From IMG/VR virus record IMGVR_UViG_3300008107_001434, positions 1-20,883 of that record: a stretch of DNA of 20,883 nt; one strand, 5' to 3'. Made by a program: the position numbers and the translations under genes. How positions within the stretch are numbered: the first letter of the stretch is position 1; each line of letters opens with the position of its first letter. The notes beneath the pieces are model-generated. The model did no database searches, was not told the origin of the DNA, and was given only the letters and a program-made list of their open reading frames with translations. This document shows, piece by piece, positions 18,997 to 20,883 of this stretch. Origin of the DNA: a virus.

Positions 18997-20883
18997 TTAA
19001 TTTTCAGCTACGGATTCTGCCAGTTTTCTTTGCCCTTGGCGATAGGTTACACCGCCAATAGTTTGTTTCTCACGTTCTCTTTGCTCTTGCGGTGCTTTGA
19101 GCAAGTTAGACAGTGGTTGTGGTTTCAAACCATTTTCTTGACGAGTACGCTGTAATTTCTGCCAAGCTTCGCGAGCGTCTTGTTTACCTTCGCCATCGTT
19201 TTCGCGAACAGCTTTAGCATAATCATTTTTAATTCGCGTTGTACGATCTTGGAAGTTCTGAGTAACATCGCGCATGCGATTCTGTCGCTCATAAACAACA
19301 GTTTCTTTAACAGACGGAACACCTAAACCTGTCAAGACGGCAGAGATTGCACTGACCTCATCGGCTGGCAATACCACATCACCGTTACGGCGAGTCATAC
19401 CTTCAGCAGCTTGGCGTCCAGCTTTGAGCGCATCGGATACACCCTTGGGCATAGTGCGCTCGACACCTTTGTAGTAATCACCACTGAGAATTAACCCCAT
19501 GCCGTCGGCTACACGAGACACCATGCCTAGCGATGCGCCTCCTACCAAAGTACCAAATGCTTCTGCACGGCCAGCCGTTGTGCTGAGATCGGCGTCGCTA
19601 AATGGCATGATAGAAAGCATGTTGCCCGCACCAATCTTGCCTGACAAATCAACGCCCACTAACGTGGGAGCGCCGCGCATAATCAGGTCAGCCCACTCAG
19701 GGCCAAGAGCCTGACGCATATCAGCAGTTAAATCGTACGGCTCATCCTCGTCGCCGAAGAAGCCCAAGATTGCAGCAATCGCAGCGTAACCGGGCAAGCC
19801 CATCATGCCAGCAAAGACTGCGGTATGACCTAATGAGAAAGCCAGTGTGCGCATGGCAACAGCTCGCTCAGCAGGGTTTGTAAACGCATCGCGCAACAAC
19901 TTGGCGTAGAACGCAATCTGAATCAACTGGAACTTACGGAACTGTAGCGCAACCTTACCCCACTGGCTGTTAAAAATGCGAGGCGCATTCATAGCGGTGT
20001 AATCGCCATGGGTGTCAGTCAGAATGTCAGCAGCGTACTGCGTAGCTTTTTCTGTGTCTTTAGTTCTTGCAAACTCTAAACGGTAGGCAGCGATGGCAGT
20101 AGACAAACGGTTGGTAGCTTCCACTTTCTGCACAGCCAAGCGCATGCTCTTGTTTAAGCGTTGTGCAAACTTACCCAACTTGCTATCAGCATCAACTTTG
20201 TATTCGTTAATTTCAGTGGCTAAGCCAATGTCAATCTGACCTTGGTTAACGAGTTTCGTAATCGCTGCGCGTACATCAGCAGGAACTTTGGAGAAATCAA
20301 ACTGCTGGTCAAACAACTTAATGTCTTTAAACAGTGGGCCAAGTTCAGCGTAAGCATCAAATAAAGCCTTACCTGCTTTGGTGTAGTCATGACGGCCAGC
20401 CAGCGCAGGCAGAGACATCATGAATGGCTGTGTCAAATTCTGCATGTAGTACGCAGGACTCGAAGCCAAGAAGTACTTAGAAGCCGTGTTTGTCAGGCCG
20501 GTAATAAACCCGTTGCCCTTGGTTTCCAAAGAGTCAACATAACGCTTGGTCAGTTCGTCAAAGATTTCTGACTTGCGTTCGCGGTTTCCGCCACGGCGAT
20601 CGTTACGCATTTGCTGCAATGCATCTTGGATCAACGGCTCAAACTCTACGTTGGCAAGGAAGTTAGCATCAGCGCGACCCTGACGAGTAAACGCCTGCAA
20701 CATATCTACTTCACCAGCTACGCCACGACGACGCATCTCGGACTTGCGAGCACTGCCCTCTGCCAACGCCTCCAAGTACAACTGGCTAACGATGTTTAAC
20801 ATCTTGCTGCGATCAGAGTCGTCGCGTTTGTCAACTGCAGCACGAATTTTGGTCAGTGCTGGCAAGAGCGCTTCGCCGCTAAA
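18997..20883 (-). CDS. C-terminal part of a giant phage polyvalent protein (LPD38-like), partial
   Basis: The frame is open to the window edge (six more codons beyond the TTG at 20865), so this is the 3' end of a longer gene. At least 628 residues are visible. The N-terminal visible part is charged and helical. About 300-345 of the visible chain (WGKVALQFRKFQLIQIAFYA, AKLLRDAFTNPAERAVAMRT) is followed by a hydrophobic, Gly/Ala-rich segment (GHTAVFAGMMGLPGYAAIAA) and the acidic GDEDEPYD. This is the layout I associate with LPD38, a domain at the end of the very large polyvalent proteins that some phages carry in the virion and probably inject. The tail is Arg/Gln-rich and disordered. It lies on the opposite strand to the replication genes, as expected for a structural block. 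Confidence 0.75.
   Translation of the reverse strand, partial: FSGEALLPALTKIRAAVDKRDDSDRSKMLNIVSQLYLEALAEGSARKSEMRRRGVAGEVDMLQAFTRQGRADANFLANVEFEPLIQDALQQMRNDRRGGNRERKSEIFDELTKRYVDSLETKGNGFITGLTNTASKYFLASSPAYYMQNLTQPFMMSLPALAGRHDYTKAGKALFDAYAELGPLFKDIKLFDQQFDFSKVPADVRAAITKLVNQGQIDIGLATEINEYKVDADSKLGKFAQRLNKSMRLAVQKVEATNRLSTAIAAYRLEFARTKDTEKATQYAADILTDTHGDYTAMNAPRIFNSQWGKVALQFRKFQLIQIAFYAKLLRDAFTNPAERAVAMRTLAFSLGHTAVFAGMMGLPGYAAIAAILGFFGDEDEPYDLTADMRQALGPEWADLIMRGAPTLVGVDLSGKIGAGNMLSIMPFSDADLSTTAGRAEAFGTLVGGASLGMVSRVADGMGLILSGDYYKGVERTMPKGVSDALKAGRQAAEGMTRRNGDVVLPADEVSAISAVLTGLGVPSVKETVVYERQNRMRDVTQNFQDRTTRIKNDYAKAVRENDGEGKQDAREAWQKLQRTRQENGLKPQPLSNLLKAPQEQREREKQTIGGVTYRQGQRKLAESVAEN

Overview
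The window looks like part of a tailed-phage genome (Caudoviricetes). It carries a phage-type family A DNA polymerase, a primase-helicase, a probable single-strand DNA-binding protein, two PD-(D/E)XK nucleases, an SNF2-type helicase and many tiny overlapping genes. On the opposite strand is the end of a giant virion-type polyvalent protein. I see no integrase, rRNA, tRNA, CRISPR array or insertion sequence. The Shine-Dalgarno (SD) sites (GGAG/AAGGA) and the protein types fit a Gram-negative, probably proteobacterial host, but the window does not fix the host. Whether the phage is lytic or temperate cannot be settled here.

Layout. (1) 1-1837, plus strand: a chain of small genes of unknown role, mostly with 4-base ATGA overlaps. 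(2) 1954-5889, plus: a MoxR-type AAA+ ATPase, a 77-aa protein, a DUF3150-like protein, a 182-aa protein, a protein with a metallopeptidase-like half and a von Willebrand A (VWA) half, and a 50-aa protein, ending at a small GCAA-loop hairpin. (3) 5933-8712, plus: an Nmad5-like protein followed by small DNA-binding-like, zinc-ribbon and DUF3310 proteins. (4) 8709-14878, plus: DNA polymerase, then a probable promoter just after its stop codon, then a Cas4-like nuclease, VRR-NUC nuclease, HNH-like protein, SNF2 helicase, a 127-aa protein and a single-strand-binding-like protein, ending at a UUCG-loop terminator. (5) 14971-18009, plus: a 1012-aa primase-helicase, ending at a strong terminator. (6) 18087-20883, minus: the C-terminal part of a giant polyvalent protein followed by four small basic genes that converge on the same terminator. 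No gap exceeds 120 bases, so there is no large non-coding region.

How it fits together. Regions 3-5 form a DNA replication, repair and recombination block: primase-helicase opens and primes, the single-strand-binding protein coats, the polymerase copies, and the nuclease/helicase genes probably process ends or branched DNA. Region 2 is an ATPase/VWA chaperone-like or chelatase-like machine with no assigned target, and is the most interesting system here. Region 6 belongs to the virion gene block.

Small genes found by reading the sequence beyond the longer open frames lie at 1285-1371, 5737-5889, 7330-7425, 7422-7589, 18087-18230 and 18238-18384. A recurring leader heptamer (TCAACCA, or close variants) lies shortly upstream of most genes that are not start-stop coupled to the gene before them.
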